Shown: positions 15,700 through 24,734, counted from the first letter of the stretch. The stretch: DNA of 64,000 nucleotides from Ruminococcus albus AD2013 (GCF_000526775.1 NZ_JAGS01000001.1:1984001-2048000); one strand, 5' to 3'. The notes: a model not told the origin generated them from the letters alone. Made by a program: numbers and translations.

Positions 15700-16989
15700 T
15701 TGGAGAAGTTCTTTATCAGGGGCGGTAACCCCCTTAAAGGCACAGTGTACATCAGCGGTGCTAAAAATGCCGCAGTTGCGCTGGTTGCCGCTACTATTTT
15801 ATGCGATGAACCCTGTACGCTTGAAAACGTTCCCGCTATAAGCGATATCACTAAATGTCTTGATATCCTCAAAAGCATGGGCGCAGTTGTGAAGATGGAA
15901 AAAGAGGGTGTCATTTATATCGACACAAGCACCATCAACACCACAAAAGTCCCCTACAAGCTGGCGGAAACGATGAGAGCGTCCAGTTATTTTCTGGGCA
16001 CTTTACTGGGAAGATTCCATGAGGCTTTCGTTCCCATGCCAGGCGGTTGCTATCTGGGCGACAGACCGATAGATCAGCATTTAAAGGCTTTCAAGGCTCT
16101 GGGCGCTACCGATGAGGTAGTAAGAGGAGCTAACTATGTCAAGGCGGACAAGCTTGTCGGAAACCAGATCTACTTTGATTTTGTTACCGTCGGCGCTACT
16201 ATGAACGCCATCTTTGCGGCTGTCAAGGCCAAGGGACAGACTATCATCGAGAATGCTGCCAAGGAGCCCCATATCGTTGATGTGGCTAATTTCCTCAACT
16301 CCATGGGCGCTGATATCAGGGGCGCAGGCACCGATGTCATCAAGATCAGGGGCGTTGAGTATCTGCACGGCACGACCTACGCTACTATCCCAGACCAGAT
16401 AGAAGCGGGTACTTATATGGTGGCTGCGGCTGCTACAAAAGGCGATGTTGTTATCGCTAACGTTATCCCCAAGCATCTTGAATCCATCACCGCTAAACTT
16501 CGCAAGTGCGGCGTTTGCGTTGAAGAGAACGACGAGAGCGTTCACGTATGGGTGGACGGTCCTATCATGAATACCACTGTAAAAACTCAGCCTCACCCCG
16601 GTTTCCCTACCGATATGCAGCCTCAGTTCTCAACACTGCTGACTATGGCACAGGGTACCAGCAAGGTGACCGAGGAGATATTCAACAACAGATTCAGATA
16701 TGTTGCCGAACTTCGCAAGATGGGTGCCGATGTATCCGTTGAGGGCGGAAAAGTTGCGATAATACAGGGTGTTCCCACATTGAAGGGTGCTCCCGTACAG
16801 GCTACCGACCTCAGAGCAGGTGCCGCATTGGTAATCGCAGGTCTGGCGGCTGACGGTCTGACAGAGATCGACAATATCCATTACATCGAGCGCGGATACG
16901 AGCACATCGACAAAAAGCTTCGTGAGCTTGGCGCTGATATCACCCGCGTGATCGTGCCTGATAATGAGCACGTTGAAATGACCAGCTGA
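15700..16989 (+). CDS. murA: UDP-N-acetylglucosamine 1-carboxyvinyltransferase
   Basis: First committed step of peptidoglycan synthesis: transfers enolpyruvate from PEP to UDP-GlcNAc in the cytoplasm. 429 residues, full length. N-terminal GGNPLKGTVYISGAKNAAVA, fosfomycin-target cysteine in MPGGCYLGDRP (about residue 115), catalytic region GFPTDMQPQF, and DLRAGAALVIAGL near the C-terminus. The cysteine predicts fosfomycin sensitivity at the target level. Start is TTG 15700, 7-8 nt after AAGGAG. Followed by a strong terminator. Confidence 0.97.
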   Translation: MEKFFIRGGNPLKGTVYISGAKNAAVALVAATILCDEPCTLENVPAISDITKCLDILKSMGAVVKMEKEGVIYIDTSTINTTKVPYKLAETMRASSYFLGTLLGRFHEAFVPMPGGCYLGDRPIDQHLKAFKALGATDEVVRGANYVKADKLVGNQIYFDFVTVGATMNAIFAAVKAKGQTIIENAAKEPHIVDVANFLNSMGADIRGAGTDVIKIRGVEYLHGTTYATIPDQIEAGTYMVAAAATKGDVVIANVIPKHLESITAKLRKCGVCVEENDESVHVWVDGPIMNTTVKTQPHPGFPTDMQPQFSTLLTMAQGTSKVTEEIFNNRFRYVAELRKMGADVSVEGGKVAIIQGVPTLKGAPVQATDLRAGAALVIAGLAADGLTEIDNIHYIERGYEHIDKKLRELGADITRVIVPDNEHVEMTS

Positions 16990-16995
16990 TAAAAA

Positions 16996-17030
16996 CAAGT
17001 CCCTCCGCCATGCGGCAGAGGGGCTTTATT
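16996..17030. terminator. bidirectional terminator between murA and rubredoxin
   Basis: CCCTCCGCC/GGCAGAGGG hairpin with TTTATT on the plus side and TTGTTTTT on the minus side; serves both convergent genes. Confidence 0.8.
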
Positions 17031-17043
17031 GATGTTATCGGTA

Positions 17044-17202
17044 TTATCCCTCGGGGCTGAAATTGTCCTTGCTCACTCCGCAGAGAGGACATACGAAATC
17101 ATCGGGAACATCTTCCCACTTAGTACCTGCAGGCACTCCGTTATCGGGTGCGCCCTCAGCAGGGTCGTAGATATAGCCGCAAATGTCACATACGTATTTC
17201 AT
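17044..17202 (-). CDS. rubredoxin
   Basis: 52-residue single-iron electron carrier. Both iron-binding knuckles are present: [13 protein letters not shown] (residues 5-17) and [11 protein letters not shown] (about 38-48), with the conserved [18 protein letters not shown] between them. Rubredoxins donate electrons to rubrerythrin or flavoproteins in anaerobes, usually for oxygen or peroxide removal. AAGGAGG precedes ATG 17202 by 7 nt and a TTGCAT-17-TATACT promoter lies 30 bp further upstream, so it is transcribed alone. Confidence 0.95.
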   Translation of the reverse strand: MKYVCDICGYIYDPAEGAPDNGVPAGTKWEDVPDDFVCPLCGVSKDNFSPEG

Positions 17203-17231
17203 AGAAATACCTCCTTAATAAAATTTTTATA

Positions 17232-17260
17232 AGTATAACATATTATCGTGTGAAATGCAA
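17232..17260 (-). promoter_or_regulatory. promoter of the rubredoxin gene
   Basis: Minus strand TTGCAT, 17 nt, TATACT, ending 30 bp before the rubredoxin start codon. Confidence 0.7.
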
Positions 17261-17374
17261 GTGATTTTGTATATATTTTATAAATTTAATCAATTTATTT
17301 TAAACAGGCAGACGTCAACAATAAAAGTATCAGAAACATCTTGATTACAAGCAATTCGGCCGAAAGGAGAAGCC

Positions 17375-18193
17375 ATGCAGTTATTTATCTCAGATCTTGA
17401 CGGAACACTTCTTGACAGGAACGCAGAGGTCACAGAGTACACTAAAAACGCCCTGAACAGGCTTATTGCCAAAGGAATGAACTTCACTGTCGCAACAGCG
17501 CGGACTTACAGTTCGGCGGGACGGATACTTGCAGGGCTTGACCTAAAACTGCCGCTGATACTCATGAATGGGGTGCTGATATACGACCCCGTGTCAAAGG
17601 ACTACGAAGTGATAAACAAGCTGCCGCAGGACGATGTGGAGCGTATCGTCGGGCTTTGTGAAAAACTCGGGCTCTCCCCTTTTATATACCTGATGAACGG
17701 CAGCGTGATGTCAACGGCGTACCGCGAGCTCACAAATCAGGCTATGGTGGATTTTTACGAGGAGCGTGTTCGGAAGTACGGCAAGGCGTTCATTCACACC
17801 GAAAAGCCCGCAGAGCTTGACGGTGATGTGATATACTTCTGTTTTCTGGACAGTTTCGATAAGCTTCAGCCCATGCAGGAAGCGCTGTCAAATATACCCT
17901 CGCTGAAAACAGCGTTTTATCACGATATTTACGGTGACGAATGGTATCTTGAGGTATTCAGCGCATCAGCTTCAAAGGAATCGGGGGTCAGGTACCTTCG
18001 TGAAAAGTATGGTTTTGAAAAGATAACCGCTTTCGGAGATAACCTGAACGACCTGCCCATGTTTTCGGCATCTGACGAATGTATATCCGTCAGCAACGCG
18101 GCGGAGGAACTTTTGAAGACAAGCGACAAGGTGATCGGGGCGAACACCGAAGACGGCGTGGCAAAGTATCTGGAGGAGGAATTTGATGGCTAG
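17375..18193 (+). CDS. HAD-superfamily phosphatase (Cof type)
   Basis: 272 residues. Motif I FISDLDGTLLD (nucleophile and acid Asp at residues 7 and 9), motif II TATARTYSS, a large C2-type cap domain, and motif III/IV ASKESGVRYL and ITAFGDNLNDLPMF. This is the Cof/YidA group, which dephosphorylates sugar phosphates or flavin and pyridoxal phosphates; the substrate is not predictable. ATG 17375 has AAAGGAG upstream. It overlaps the next gene by 8 bp, so the three genes to rlmH form one operon. Confidence 0.9.
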   Translation: MQLFISDLDGTLLDRNAEVTEYTKNALNRLIAKGMNFTVATARTYSSAGRILAGLDLKLPLILMNGVLIYDPVSKDYEVINKLPQDDVERIVGLCEKLGLSPFIYLMNGSVMSTAYRELTNQAMVDFYEERVRKYGKAFIHTEKPAELDGDVIYFCFLDSFDKLQPMQEALSNIPSLKTAFYHDIYGDEWYLEVFSASASKESGVRYLREKYGFEKITAFGDNLNDLPMFSASDECISVSNAAEELLKTSDKVIGANTEDGVAKYLEEEFDG

Positions 18194-18971
18194 GATGTAT
18201 CCCCTGTTCTCATCGAGCAGTGGAAACTGCACTTACATAGGCGACGAAAAGTCGGGGATACTCGTTGACGCGGGTGTCAGCTGCAAGAAGATATGCACGG
18301 CTCTTGAAAATGCGGGGATAGGAACCTCGGCAGTGCGGGCGGTGCTTGTTACGCATACTCACACCGACCATATCGCAGGGCTGAAAGTTCTGACAAAGAA
18401 GCTAAAAGTGCCTGTTTATTCCCTTGCGGGCAATCTTGAGATACTGGCGGAGAAAGACAAGGTCTGGGAAGAATGCAGACTGGAAGAACTTGGCAGTGAA
18501 ACAGCGGATATCTGCGGTTTCGGGGTGACGGCTTTTGAAACGCCACACGATACTCCCGTCAGCTGTGGTTATCGGATAACTGTCCCCGGCGGGGCTGAAT
18601 GTGCGGTATGCACCGACCTTGGCGTTGTGACCGATGATATTCACGAACAGCTGAAAAAGTGCAGGCTTGTCTTGCTGGAATCCAACTACGACCCGAAAAT
18701 GCTGAAATACGGTCCATATCCCGAGGAGCTGAAACAGCGCATAGCTTCCGAGCGCGGACATCTTTCAAACGGCGACTGCGGCAGAGAGCTTGAAAAGCTG
18801 GTAAAAGCGGGAGTTTACAGCTTTGTGCTTGGGCACATAAGTCAGCACAACAACACACCTGAGTTGGCGGAAAACAGCGCTGTCAAGGCGCTTTGCGGCT
18901 ATGTACGGGGAGAAGACTATCTCCTGACTGCGGCAAAGCCCGAGGGCACGGGAAGGGCGGTGATCTTTTAA
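18186..18971 (+). CDS. MBL-fold hydrolase (YycJ/WalJ-like)
   Basis: 261 residues. Metallo-beta-lactamase motif THTHTDHIAG (residues about 57-66), preceded by FSSSSGNCTYIG and ILVDAGVSC, with later metal ligands in CTDLG, ESNYD and LGHISQHNN. The SSSSGN start and LVDAG-SCK segment fit the YycJ/WalJ group, a single-strand exonuclease-like family often placed beside rlmH, as here. ATG 18186 lies inside the HAD gene's end, 5-8 nt after GGAGGAA. Confidence 0.9.
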   Translation: MARMYPLFSSSSGNCTYIGDEKSGILVDAGVSCKKICTALENAGIGTSAVRAVLVTHTHTDHIAGLKVLTKKLKVPVYSLAGNLEILAEKDKVWEECRLEELGSETADICGFGVTAFETPHDTPVSCGYRITVPGGAECAVCTDLGVVTDDIHEQLKKCRLVLLESNYDPKMLKYGPYPEELKQRIASERGHLSNGDCGRELEKLVKAGVYSFVLGHISQHNNTPELAENSAVKALCGYVRGEDYLLTAAKPEGTGRAVIF

Positions 18972-19456
18972 TGCTGAGAGTTAATCTTATAACTGTGGGC
19001 AAGCTGAAAGAGAAGTACTGGCGTGATGCGGCGGCAGAATACGTGAAACGTCTGGGTGCTTTCTGCAAGATAGAGATAGTTGAACTGAACGAGTATCGTT
19101 TATCCGATGAACCATCGGCAAAGGAGATACAGACTGCCCTTGAAAACGAAGCTGCTTCGATGGAGAAGTACCTGAGCGCCAATGGTGCCTACAACATCGC
19201 CATGTGCATCGAGGGCAAACAGCTGACCAGCGAAGAACTGTCCGCGGCTATGACAGACTGCGGCACACGGGGCTATTCCACGCTGAATTTCATCATAGGT
19301 TCGTCCTTCGGAATTGCACCGTCGGTAAAGCAGAGGGCGGACATGAAGCTTTCAATGTCGAAGATGACATTTCCCCATCAGCTGGCAAGGATACTTCTTC
19401 TGGAACAGGTCTACAGAGGTTTTCAGATAGCCAAGGGGTCAAAATACCACAAGTGA
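18971..19456 (+). CDS. rlmH: 23S rRNA pseudouridine-1915 N3-methyltransferase
   Basis: 161-residue SPOUT methyltransferase that methylates pseudouridine 1915 in helix 69 of 23S rRNA on the assembled ribosome. MLRVNLITVGKLKEKYW at the start, SAM-binding trefoil-knot sequence FIIGSSFGI and SLSMSKMTFPHQLARILLLEQVYR, split here as LSMSKMTFPHQLAR and ILLLEQVYRGFQI, and the typical C-terminal KGSKYHK. ATG 18971 overlaps the upstream stop (TAATG). Confidence 0.97.
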   Translation: MLRVNLITVGKLKEKYWRDAAAEYVKRLGAFCKIEIVELNEYRLSDEPSAKEIQTALENEAASMEKYLSANGAYNIAMCIEGKQLTSEELSAAMTDCGTRGYSTLNFIIGSSFGIAPSVKQRADMKLSMSKMTFPHQLARILLLEQVYRGFQIAKGSKYHK

Positions 19457-19520
19457 TTTCTTAGGCGGGAGACAGACTTCCTGCTAACGATACTTGCTAA
19501 ATATCATAGACATAGAGATG

Positions 19521-19560
19521 AAAAGACACTTTCGTTTGGTGCGAAAGTGTCTTTTACTAT
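19521..19560. terminator. bidirectional terminator after rlmH and the sigma factor gene
   Basis: Perfect 14-bp stem, AAAAGACACTTTCG and its complement, with a 7-nt loop (19521-19555), followed by ATTTTT on the plus side and a T-run within the stem on the minus side. Confidence 0.9.
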
Positions 19561-19562
19561 TT

Positions 19563-20117
19563 TTAAGAGAGAATTATTCCTTTTTTCAGGAGTTCCTTGC
19601 CCAGTTTTTTCTTGCGGCGGGCTAGGATATTTTCAACTTTTTTGGGTTTTAAGCCGTGCATATCTGCGATATCCTTGACGGCGAGACGAAAGTAGTATCT
19701 GTCGATGAAGATCTCACGGTCGGGAGATGGCATCTCGCGTATGGTTTCGGCGATGATGCGCATATTCTCCTTTTTGGCGGCTTCATCCTCGTAGTCGATA
19801 TCTATGCCGAGATCATTCTCCTTTTCGGAGATATCGTCGGTATTTGCATGACGAGCTGTACTGCGGCGTTTGTCCTCGGCACAGCTTTTTGCCACCATGC
19901 TTATGTAGCCTTTCAGGCTTCTGCGTTCAGTATCTATCGATGACCTGTTGCGCCACACCTTGAAGAATGTGTCCTGCACAGCTTCCTCGATATCAGCGCT
20001 GCCCCTGACCGACTGTGAGATTATAAAGCTCACCAGTGTTTTATATCTTTCCATCAGCGCATCAAGTGCTGATGTATCATTCTGCTGCATCAGAGCCAGT
20101 ATCTCTTCATCGGTCAT
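19563..20117 (-). CDS. ECF-type RNA polymerase sigma factor
   Basis: 184 residues. Region 2 (ALMERYKTLVSFIISQSVRG, then DIEEAVQDTFFKVWRNR) and region 4 (IREMPSPDREIFIDRYYF, then DIADMHGLKPKKVENILARRK) are both clear, with no region 3 and no extra C-terminal domain. It should direct RNA polymerase to a small stress or envelope regulon. It follows the probable anti-sigma gene by 35 bp; usually sigma comes first in such pairs. ATG 20117 follows AAAGGCGG. Confidence 0.93.
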   Translation of the reverse strand: MTDEEILALMQQNDTSALDALMERYKTLVSFIISQSVRGSADIEEAVQDTFFKVWRNRSSIDTERRSLKGYISMVAKSCAEDKRRSTARHANTDDISEKENDLGIDIDYEDEAAKKENMRIIAETIREMPSPDREIFIDRYYFRLAVKDIADMHGLKPKKVENILARRKKKLGKELLKKGIILS

Positions 20118-20152
20118 GGGGTCACCGCCTTTCTTTTAGTATTTTAGGTCAA

Positions 20153-21997
20153 TTATTTTACAGGGATAACAGCCGAACCTATACGGATAGCCTTGACCTT
20201 ACGCGCGTCGAAGGGACCGTCAAGGCAATCGAAATCCATAATATAGCCTTCTATAGTTTTGCCGTTTTTATCTGATCCTTCAGTTCTCATGAAATCAACA
20301 TTTCTGTAATTTGGTATCTCTATGGTACCGTCTTCATATTCAAGTTTTATAAAGTCAAGATCACGGTCGGACATAAGCTCCTCGCTAGTATCAACATTCC
20401 TCTTCCTGCGATCTATCATAGTTGCCTGCAGCGACCAAGCTGTATGCAGCTCGTCAAGGAATTTATCAAGATCCTCGCCGCCAAACAATTCTACCATTAT
20501 CTCACAATTTGAAAAATATACCTCTCCGACATTGTATTTCAAATATTGTGGCTCCTTAGCACCTAAATTCTCGTTGATATCCCATAAGCCGCTTATCGGC
20601 TCATCAGGCATACATCCAAGTTCGGGGAATCCTATATCCAGTTCTTCAAAGGTTTCAGGATTAAGGATTGCTTCAAACAGACCATCATATTTTATCTCGG
20701 TATTATCATCTTTGGTCGAGGACAAATCACTGAGCCTTATGATAATGTTGGAATCTTCATCAACGGCATCTTCATCAAGGCTTGTCCAATCTACGTATAT
20801 CGTATATATAGCTGTATCCTTGCTTACACTTACAATATGCGACGTGTCAAGTTTGACAGATTCATCTCCTACAAACATCTCAAGTGACGAACCGTTCAAA
20901 ATATTATTGGGATCGGATATACCTTCTGCAAAATCACTGCCGTCCTTGTTTTTGATAACAATATCAAACACGGAACTGTTCGTAGAACTGCACATACGTA
21001 CATCACACAGGCTGATATCAAGACCTTCAAAGCCTTCTTTTATCTCACCGACTTTGCTTTCCATTGGAAAAACATTATTTTTGGCAAGTTCGTAATCAAA
21101 GCCGTGGATATCATAGAAAAGTTTAGCATTGGCTTCATTTGACTGTTTTTCTTCGTTAACGGGCTGAGAACCGAATACATCACCCAGCTTTAATTCAGCT
21201 GTGAAAAAACCTTCAAGCGGCTCATCGTAATCATCCATAAATAAATATCTTATTTCATAATGTACTTTGCTATCAGCATTAAGAACTTCTGATGCTTCGG
21301 GATAATCTTCATAGGGATCGAATCCTTCGCCATAAGCACAAACAGTGGCATTAAGATCAATAGTAAACATACCTACTGCTTTATCGCCAAAGATATGCAT
21401 AGACGTGCCTTCAGAGCCACCCGACACATGGTAGCCGTCAATATTGTAATCACCTTTAAAATCTATATACTCCAGATCTTTCGGCAGATTACTGCCGTCC
21501 TTGGTCTGCAGGGCAACGAGTATGTTATATTTGGTTCCCTCTACCAATACGCCGGGAATCCAGATATCATAATTTTCAAAGCCCTCGGTAACATCACCGA
21601 CCTTGGTGCTCATGATGCGCAGATTGTCGCCCATCTGGGTCATATCCATTTCCATGTCATCAAAGAAAAGCTTGGCTAACTCGTAGTTCAATTCTTTTTC
21701 AGGACTGTCTTCGTGAACAGGCTCCTCATTAGCTGAATCCTGCGCATCGGTGGTGACAGCACTATCATTTGATGCACCGTGTTTCTGGATATCGTTTCCT
21801 CTGTAATGGATGGCACCTGCCACAGCCACAACTGCACAAGCTGCTATTGCCACGGCTGCCGACGCTTTATTTTTTATTTTCGCTTTACTGTTCTTCACAT
21901 TTGTTTCTGTCTTATTTTCTGCTATGGTACTCATATCAAGACCTCCCGTCATTTCTTCAAGGGGGATGTCCTTCAGAAGTTCTGTTAAATTTTTCAT
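20153..21997 (-). CDS. probable membrane anti-sigma factor with two exported repeat domains
   Basis: 614 residues. The cytoplasmic N-terminus (MKNLTELLKDIPLEEM) is short and carries no zinc-type anti-sigma motif. One membrane helix (AVAIAACAVVAVAGA, about residues 48-62) leads to a large acidic extracellular part with two related segments (KLFFDDMEMDMTQ.., KVGDVTEGFENYDIWI and KLFYDIHGF.., KVGEIKEGFEGLDISL, about 110-250 and 290-430) and a third, shorter beta-rich part. Layout and pairing with the ECF sigma gene suggest an anti-sigma or DUF4179-like regulator. ATG 21997 follows AGGAGG; an upstream extension is rejected. Confidence 0.7.
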   Translation of the reverse strand: MKNLTELLKDIPLEEMTGGLDMSTIAENKTETNVKNSKAKIKNKASAAVAIAACAVVAVAGAIHYRGNDIQKHGASNDSAVTTDAQDSANEEPVHEDSPEKELNYELAKLFFDDMEMDMTQMGDNLRIMSTKVGDVTEGFENYDIWIPGVLVEGTKYNILVALQTKDGSNLPKDLEYIDFKGDYNIDGYHVSGGSEGTSMHIFGDKAVGMFTIDLNATVCAYGEGFDPYEDYPEASEVLNADSKVHYEIRYLFMDDYDEPLEGFFTAELKLGDVFGSQPVNEEKQSNEANAKLFYDIHGFDYELAKNNVFPMESKVGEIKEGFEGLDISLCDVRMCSSTNSSVFDIVIKNKDGSDFAEGISDPNNILNGSSLEMFVGDESVKLDTSHIVSVSKDTAIYTIYVDWTSLDEDAVDEDSNIIIRLSDLSSTKDDNTEIKYDGLFEAILNPETFEELDIGFPELGCMPDEPISGLWDINENLGAKEPQYLKYNVGEVYFSNCEIMVELFGGEDLDKFLDELHTAWSLQATMIDRRKRNVDTSEELMSDRDLDFIKLEYEDGTIEIPNYRNVDFMRTEGSDKNGKTIEGYIMDFDCLDGPFDARKVKAIRIGSAVIPVK

Positions 21998-22091
21998 TAG
22001 GTATCCTCCTTTTCTTCGTTCTGAAAGATCTTTCATATACATATACGGCGGTAAAACAAAAACCACTCACTTTTTTTGAAAAATTTTTTTC

Positions 22092-22129
22092 AAAAAAAAA
22101 GCGTGTACCCGCTTGTGACGGATACACGC
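22092..22129 (-). terminator. terminator of the rplK-rplA operon
   Basis: GCGTGTA/TACACGC hairpin (22101-22129) followed on the minus strand by nine T. Confidence 0.9.
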
Positions 22130-22142
22130 ATAACGAACAATA

Positions 22143-22838
22143 TTAGTTGCCGTACTTAGCGGTATTTACTCTGATACCAACGCCCATAGTGGAAGCAACA
22201 GTGATGCTCTTCAGATACTGACCCTTTGCAGCTGCAGGCTTAGCCTTAACTACTGCATCAACGAGAGTATTGAAGTTCTGCTCCAGCTTCTCTACGCCGA
22301 AGGAAGCCTTGCCGATGGGGCAGTGGATGATGTTGGTCTTGTCGAGTCTGTACTCGATCTTACCAGCCTTAGCATCAGTTACAGCCTTTGCAACATCGGG
22401 AGTAACAGTACCAGCCTTGGGGTTAGGCATCAGACCACGGGGACCGAGGACCTTACCGAGTCTACCAACAACGCCCATCATATCGGGAGAAGCGATAACT
22501 ACGTCGAAATCCATCCAGTTTTCCTTGGTGATCTTATCAACGAACTCCATGCCGCCTGCATACTCAGCGCCAGCTGCCTTAGCAGCCTCGATCTTGTCTT
22601 CCTTGCAGAATACCAGAACTCTAACCTTCTTACCTGTACCGTTAGGGAGAACAACAGCGCCTCTAACCTGCTGATCAGCGTGTCTGGAGTCAACACCCAG
22701 ACGGATGTGGAGCTCGATGGTCTCATCGAACTTAGCCTTTGCATTGTTAGCAGCCAGCTCAAGAGCCTCAACTGCATCGTACTGCTTAGCTCTGTCAACT
22801 ACCTTAGCAGCGTCAACATACTTCTTTCCGTGCTTCAT
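22143..22838 (-). CDS. rplA: 50S ribosomal protein L1
   Basis: 231 residues, full length. Binds 23S rRNA at the L1 stalk and, in many bacteria, represses its own operon. [20 protein letters not shown] at the start (given here as [14 protein letters not shown] and [10 protein letters not shown]), [28 protein letters not shown] motif at about residues 126-142, and [10 protein letters not shown]. 15 bp after rplK. Confidence 0.98.
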   Translation of the reverse strand: MKHGKKYVDAAKVVDRAKQYDAVEALELAANNAKAKFDETIELHIRLGVDSRHADQQVRGAVVLPNGTGKKVRVLVFCKEDKIEAAKAAGAEYAGGMEFVDKITKENWMDFDVVIASPDMMGVVGRLGKVLGPRGLMPNPKAGTVTPDVAKAVTDAKAGKIEYRLDKTNIIHCPIGKASFGVEKLEQNFNTLVDAVVKAKPAAAKGQYLKSITVASTMGVGIRVNTAKYGN

Positions 22839-22853
22839 TCTTTATTCCTCCCC

Positions 22854-23279
22854 TCAGTCCTCAACTACAACGCCCATAGATCTGCAGGTACCTGCGATCA
22901 TGCTCATAGCAGTGTCGATGTTAGCTGCGTTGAGGTCGGGCATCTTCTGCTCAGCGATCTGTCTAACCTGATCCTTGGTGATAGTTGCAACCTTGGTCTT
23001 GTTAGGAACGCCGGAACCGGACTCGATCTTGCAAGCCTTCTTGATCAGAACTGCTGCAGGAGGAGTCTTGGTGATGAATGTGAATGATCTGTCAGCATAT
23101 ACAGTGATTACAACAGGGATGATCAGACCGATATCGTTCTTGGTTCTCTCGTTGAAATCCTTTGTGAATGCCATAATGTTAACGCCGTGCTGACCCAGTG
23201 CAGGACCAACAGGGGGAGCAGGAGTTGCCTTTCCTGCGGGGATCTGAAGCTTGATATAGCCTACTACCTTCTGTGCCAT
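22854..23279 (-). CDS. rplK: 50S ribosomal protein L11
   Basis: 141 residues, full length. [20 protein letters not shown] at residues about 8-27, then [17 protein letters not shown]-terminal rRNA-binding domain with [19 protein letters not shown]. Contacts the GTPase-associated centre and is the thiostrepton site region. ATG 23279 follows GGAGG. A 114-bp spacer with three hairpins separates it from nusG. Confidence 0.98.
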   Translation of the reverse strand: MAQKVVGYIKLQIPAGKATPAPPVGPALGQHGVNIMAFTKDFNERTKNDIGLIIPVVITVYADRSFTFITKTPPAAVLIKKACKIESGSGVPNKTKVATITKDQVRQIAEQKMPDLNAANIDTAMSMIAGTCRSMGVVVED

Positions 23280-23311
23280 TATATTGCACCTCCATAATTA
23301 AGTGGTAAGGC

Positions 23312-23381
23312 GAGCCTTTCGGCTCTCCCACGTTTCCGGAAGCTTAACTTCCTCATGCTTACATTTGGGGCATCTCACCCC
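23312..23381 (-). promoter_or_regulatory. three-hairpin spacer upstream of rplK, candidate L1 control site
   Basis: GAGCC/GGCTC (23312-23325), GGAAG/CTTCC (23338-23352) and GGGG/CCCC around TGAGATG on the RNA strand (23367-23381). L1 represses L11-L1 operons through a leader hairpin in other bacteria; whether one of these is that site is not proven by eye. Confidence 0.4.
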
Positions 23382-23393
23382 GAACTGTTCGTA

Positions 23394-23921
23394 TCAGTCC
23401 TCTTTCCTCAGCTGAGTGAGGGGCAGTGTTACGGATGTTTCTCTGCCGAACATAGACACTGTTACATCTGCCGCAGCATTTTCAAGGTCAAGAGCGGATA
23501 CTGTACCGCTCATGCCGTCGAAGGAACCGCCGACCATGGTAACATCGTCACCGACTGCGATATCCGTTCTGACTGTCTGCGTGCCCGTATCAACGCCGAG
23601 TGCTTCTACTTCCCTGTCGGAAAGGGGCACAGGCTTGCTTCCGGGACCTACAAATCCTGTAACGCCTCTGGTATTCCTTACTATATACCAGCTGTCATCT
23701 GTAAGGACCATCTTCACCAGCACATAGCTGGGGAACAGCTTCTTTTCTGCTTCAACGGTCTTTTCGCCCTTTATCTCGGTGACGGTCTCCATAGGGATCC
23801 TCACTTCGGGGATAAGATCGTGGAGCTTACGGTTTTCAACGACCTTTTCAATATTCTGGGCTACCTTATTCTCATAGCCGGAATAGGTGTGTACTACATA
23901 CCACTTTGCTTCTTCTGCCAT
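23394..23921 (-). CDS. nusG: transcription elongation/termination factor NusG
   Basis: 175 residues. NGN domain WYVVHTYSGYENKVAQNIE, IPMETVTEIKGEK, LFPSYVLVKM and WYIVRNTRGVTGFVGPG; C-terminal KOW domain VGDDVTMVGGSFDGMSGTV. Binds RNA polymerase and links it to ribosomes or Rho. ATG 23921 follows GGAGG. Standard order secE-nusG-rplK-rplA. Confidence 0.98.
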   Translation of the reverse strand: MAEEAKWYVVHTYSGYENKVAQNIEKVVENRKLHDLIPEVRIPMETVTEIKGEKTVEAEKKLFPSYVLVKMVLTDDSWYIVRNTRGVTGFVGPGSKPVPLSDREVEALGVDTGTQTVRTDIAVGDDVTMVGGSFDGMSGTVSALDLENAAADVTVSMFGRETSVTLPLTQLRKED

Positions 23922-23964
23922 GTTTAAACCTCCATATTGATGTCGTTCATACCGTCACAGGCAT

Positions 23965-24219
23965 TTAGCCTGCACCCAGACCGATCAGCTTGCTTATAGC
24001 ATAGCTCAGTCCGGTATCGACTGCGAAAAGGAACAGACCTACTACTGACATTACTACAAGTACAACGCCGGTATTGTTAACTACCTGCTGTCTTGTGGGC
24101 CATACGACCTTTTTCAGCTCAGCGCGAAGCTCTTTGAAATACTTTCTGAGTCCGCCCTTGCTCTTTTCCTCTTTCGCGTCCTTCTTTTTAGACTTAGTGT
24201 CCTTAGTGTCCTTAGCCAT
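23965..24219 (-). CDS. secE: preprotein translocase subunit SecE
   Basis: 84 residues: lysine-rich N-terminus, amphipathic helix RKYFKELRAELKKVVWPTR (WPT-R hallmark at about residues 41-44), and one membrane helix (VVLVVMSVVGLFLFAVDTGL, about 53-72). Part of the SecYEG channel. AAGGAG precedes ATG 24219. Confidence 0.95.
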   Translation of the reverse strand: MAKDTKDTKSKKKDAKEEKSKGGLRKYFKELRAELKKVVWPTRQQVVNNTGVVLVVMSVVGLFLFAVDTGLSYAISKLIGLGAG

Positions 24220-24237
24220 AGCTAACTCCTTTCAGAA

Positions 24238-24387
24238 TCACTTAGTCTCTTTGTGAAGAGTGTGCTTCTTGCAGAACTTGCAGTACTTATTCATCTCAAG
24301 TCTGTCAGGGTCATTCTTCTTGTTCTTCTTGGTGTTGTAGTTTCTCTGCTTGCACTCTGTGCACGCGAGTGTGATCTTAACTCTCAT
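24238..24387 (-). CDS. rpmG: 50S ribosomal protein L33
   Basis: 49 residues: [17 protein letters not shown], then a lysine-rich linker, [19 protein letters not shown]. Two CxxC pairs (CTEC, CKFC) make this the zinc-binding form. AGGAGG precedes ATG 24387. It is the first gene of the secE-nusG-rplK-rplA transcript, the usual Firmicute arrangement. Confidence 0.95.
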   Translation of the reverse strand: MRVKITLACTECKQRNYNTKKNKKNDPDRLEMNKYCKFCKKHTLHKETK

Positions 24388-24560
24388 TTCGGCACCTCCT
24401 GACGAAATTTATACCCCTCAAAGAACAGTCGGGGTACGTCTTTGCCTCCCTCATGCGCATTTAAGCGCAAATGCCGCACCTTACGGCATTCTGAGGTAAC
24501 TTATGATTTTCTGCCTCCGTTTTTTTACGGCGCAAAAAAATAGACCTCATAAAGAGGTAC
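24388..24560 (-). promoter_or_regulatory. structured leader of the rpmG-secE-nusG operon
   Basis: A three-way junction is visible at 24449-24496: outer CCTCA/TGAGG, with GCGC/GCGC (24455-24468) and ATGCCG/CGGCAT (24471-24489) as arms. It is flanked by a TACCCC/GGGGTA hairpin (about 24411-24436). No known motif recognised. Confidence 0.5.
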
Positions 24561-24564
24561 AAAC

Positions 24565-24593
24565 ATTATAACATATAGAGGGGCTGTTGTCAA
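24565..24593 (-). promoter_or_regulatory. consensus sigma-A promoter of rpmG-secE-nusG-rplK-rplA
   Basis: Minus strand TTGACA, 17 nt, TATAAT: a perfect match to the consensus, as expected for a ribosomal operon. Confidence 0.93.
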
Positions 24594-24734
24594 GTGCCAG
24601 GCGGGATATTATGTAAAAAAATTGTAAATTCTAATTTTCTTGTGAATAGCGCCTGCGTAATTCCGCTGTTTTGACATTACGAAATTATTTTGTAAAGTTT
24701 TTTATGATTGTCATTTAACTATCACATTTGCGGG

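Noticed and set aside
20153..21095. 257-codon plus-strand Ser-rich frame in the anti-sigma gene
   Set aside because: Antisense to a well-supported gene, with shadow-like composition.
21998..22066. 23-residue N-terminal extension of the anti-sigma-like protein
   Set aside because: Would bypass the AGGAGG ribosome site and begin just after the rplA terminator; the ATG at 21997 fits better.
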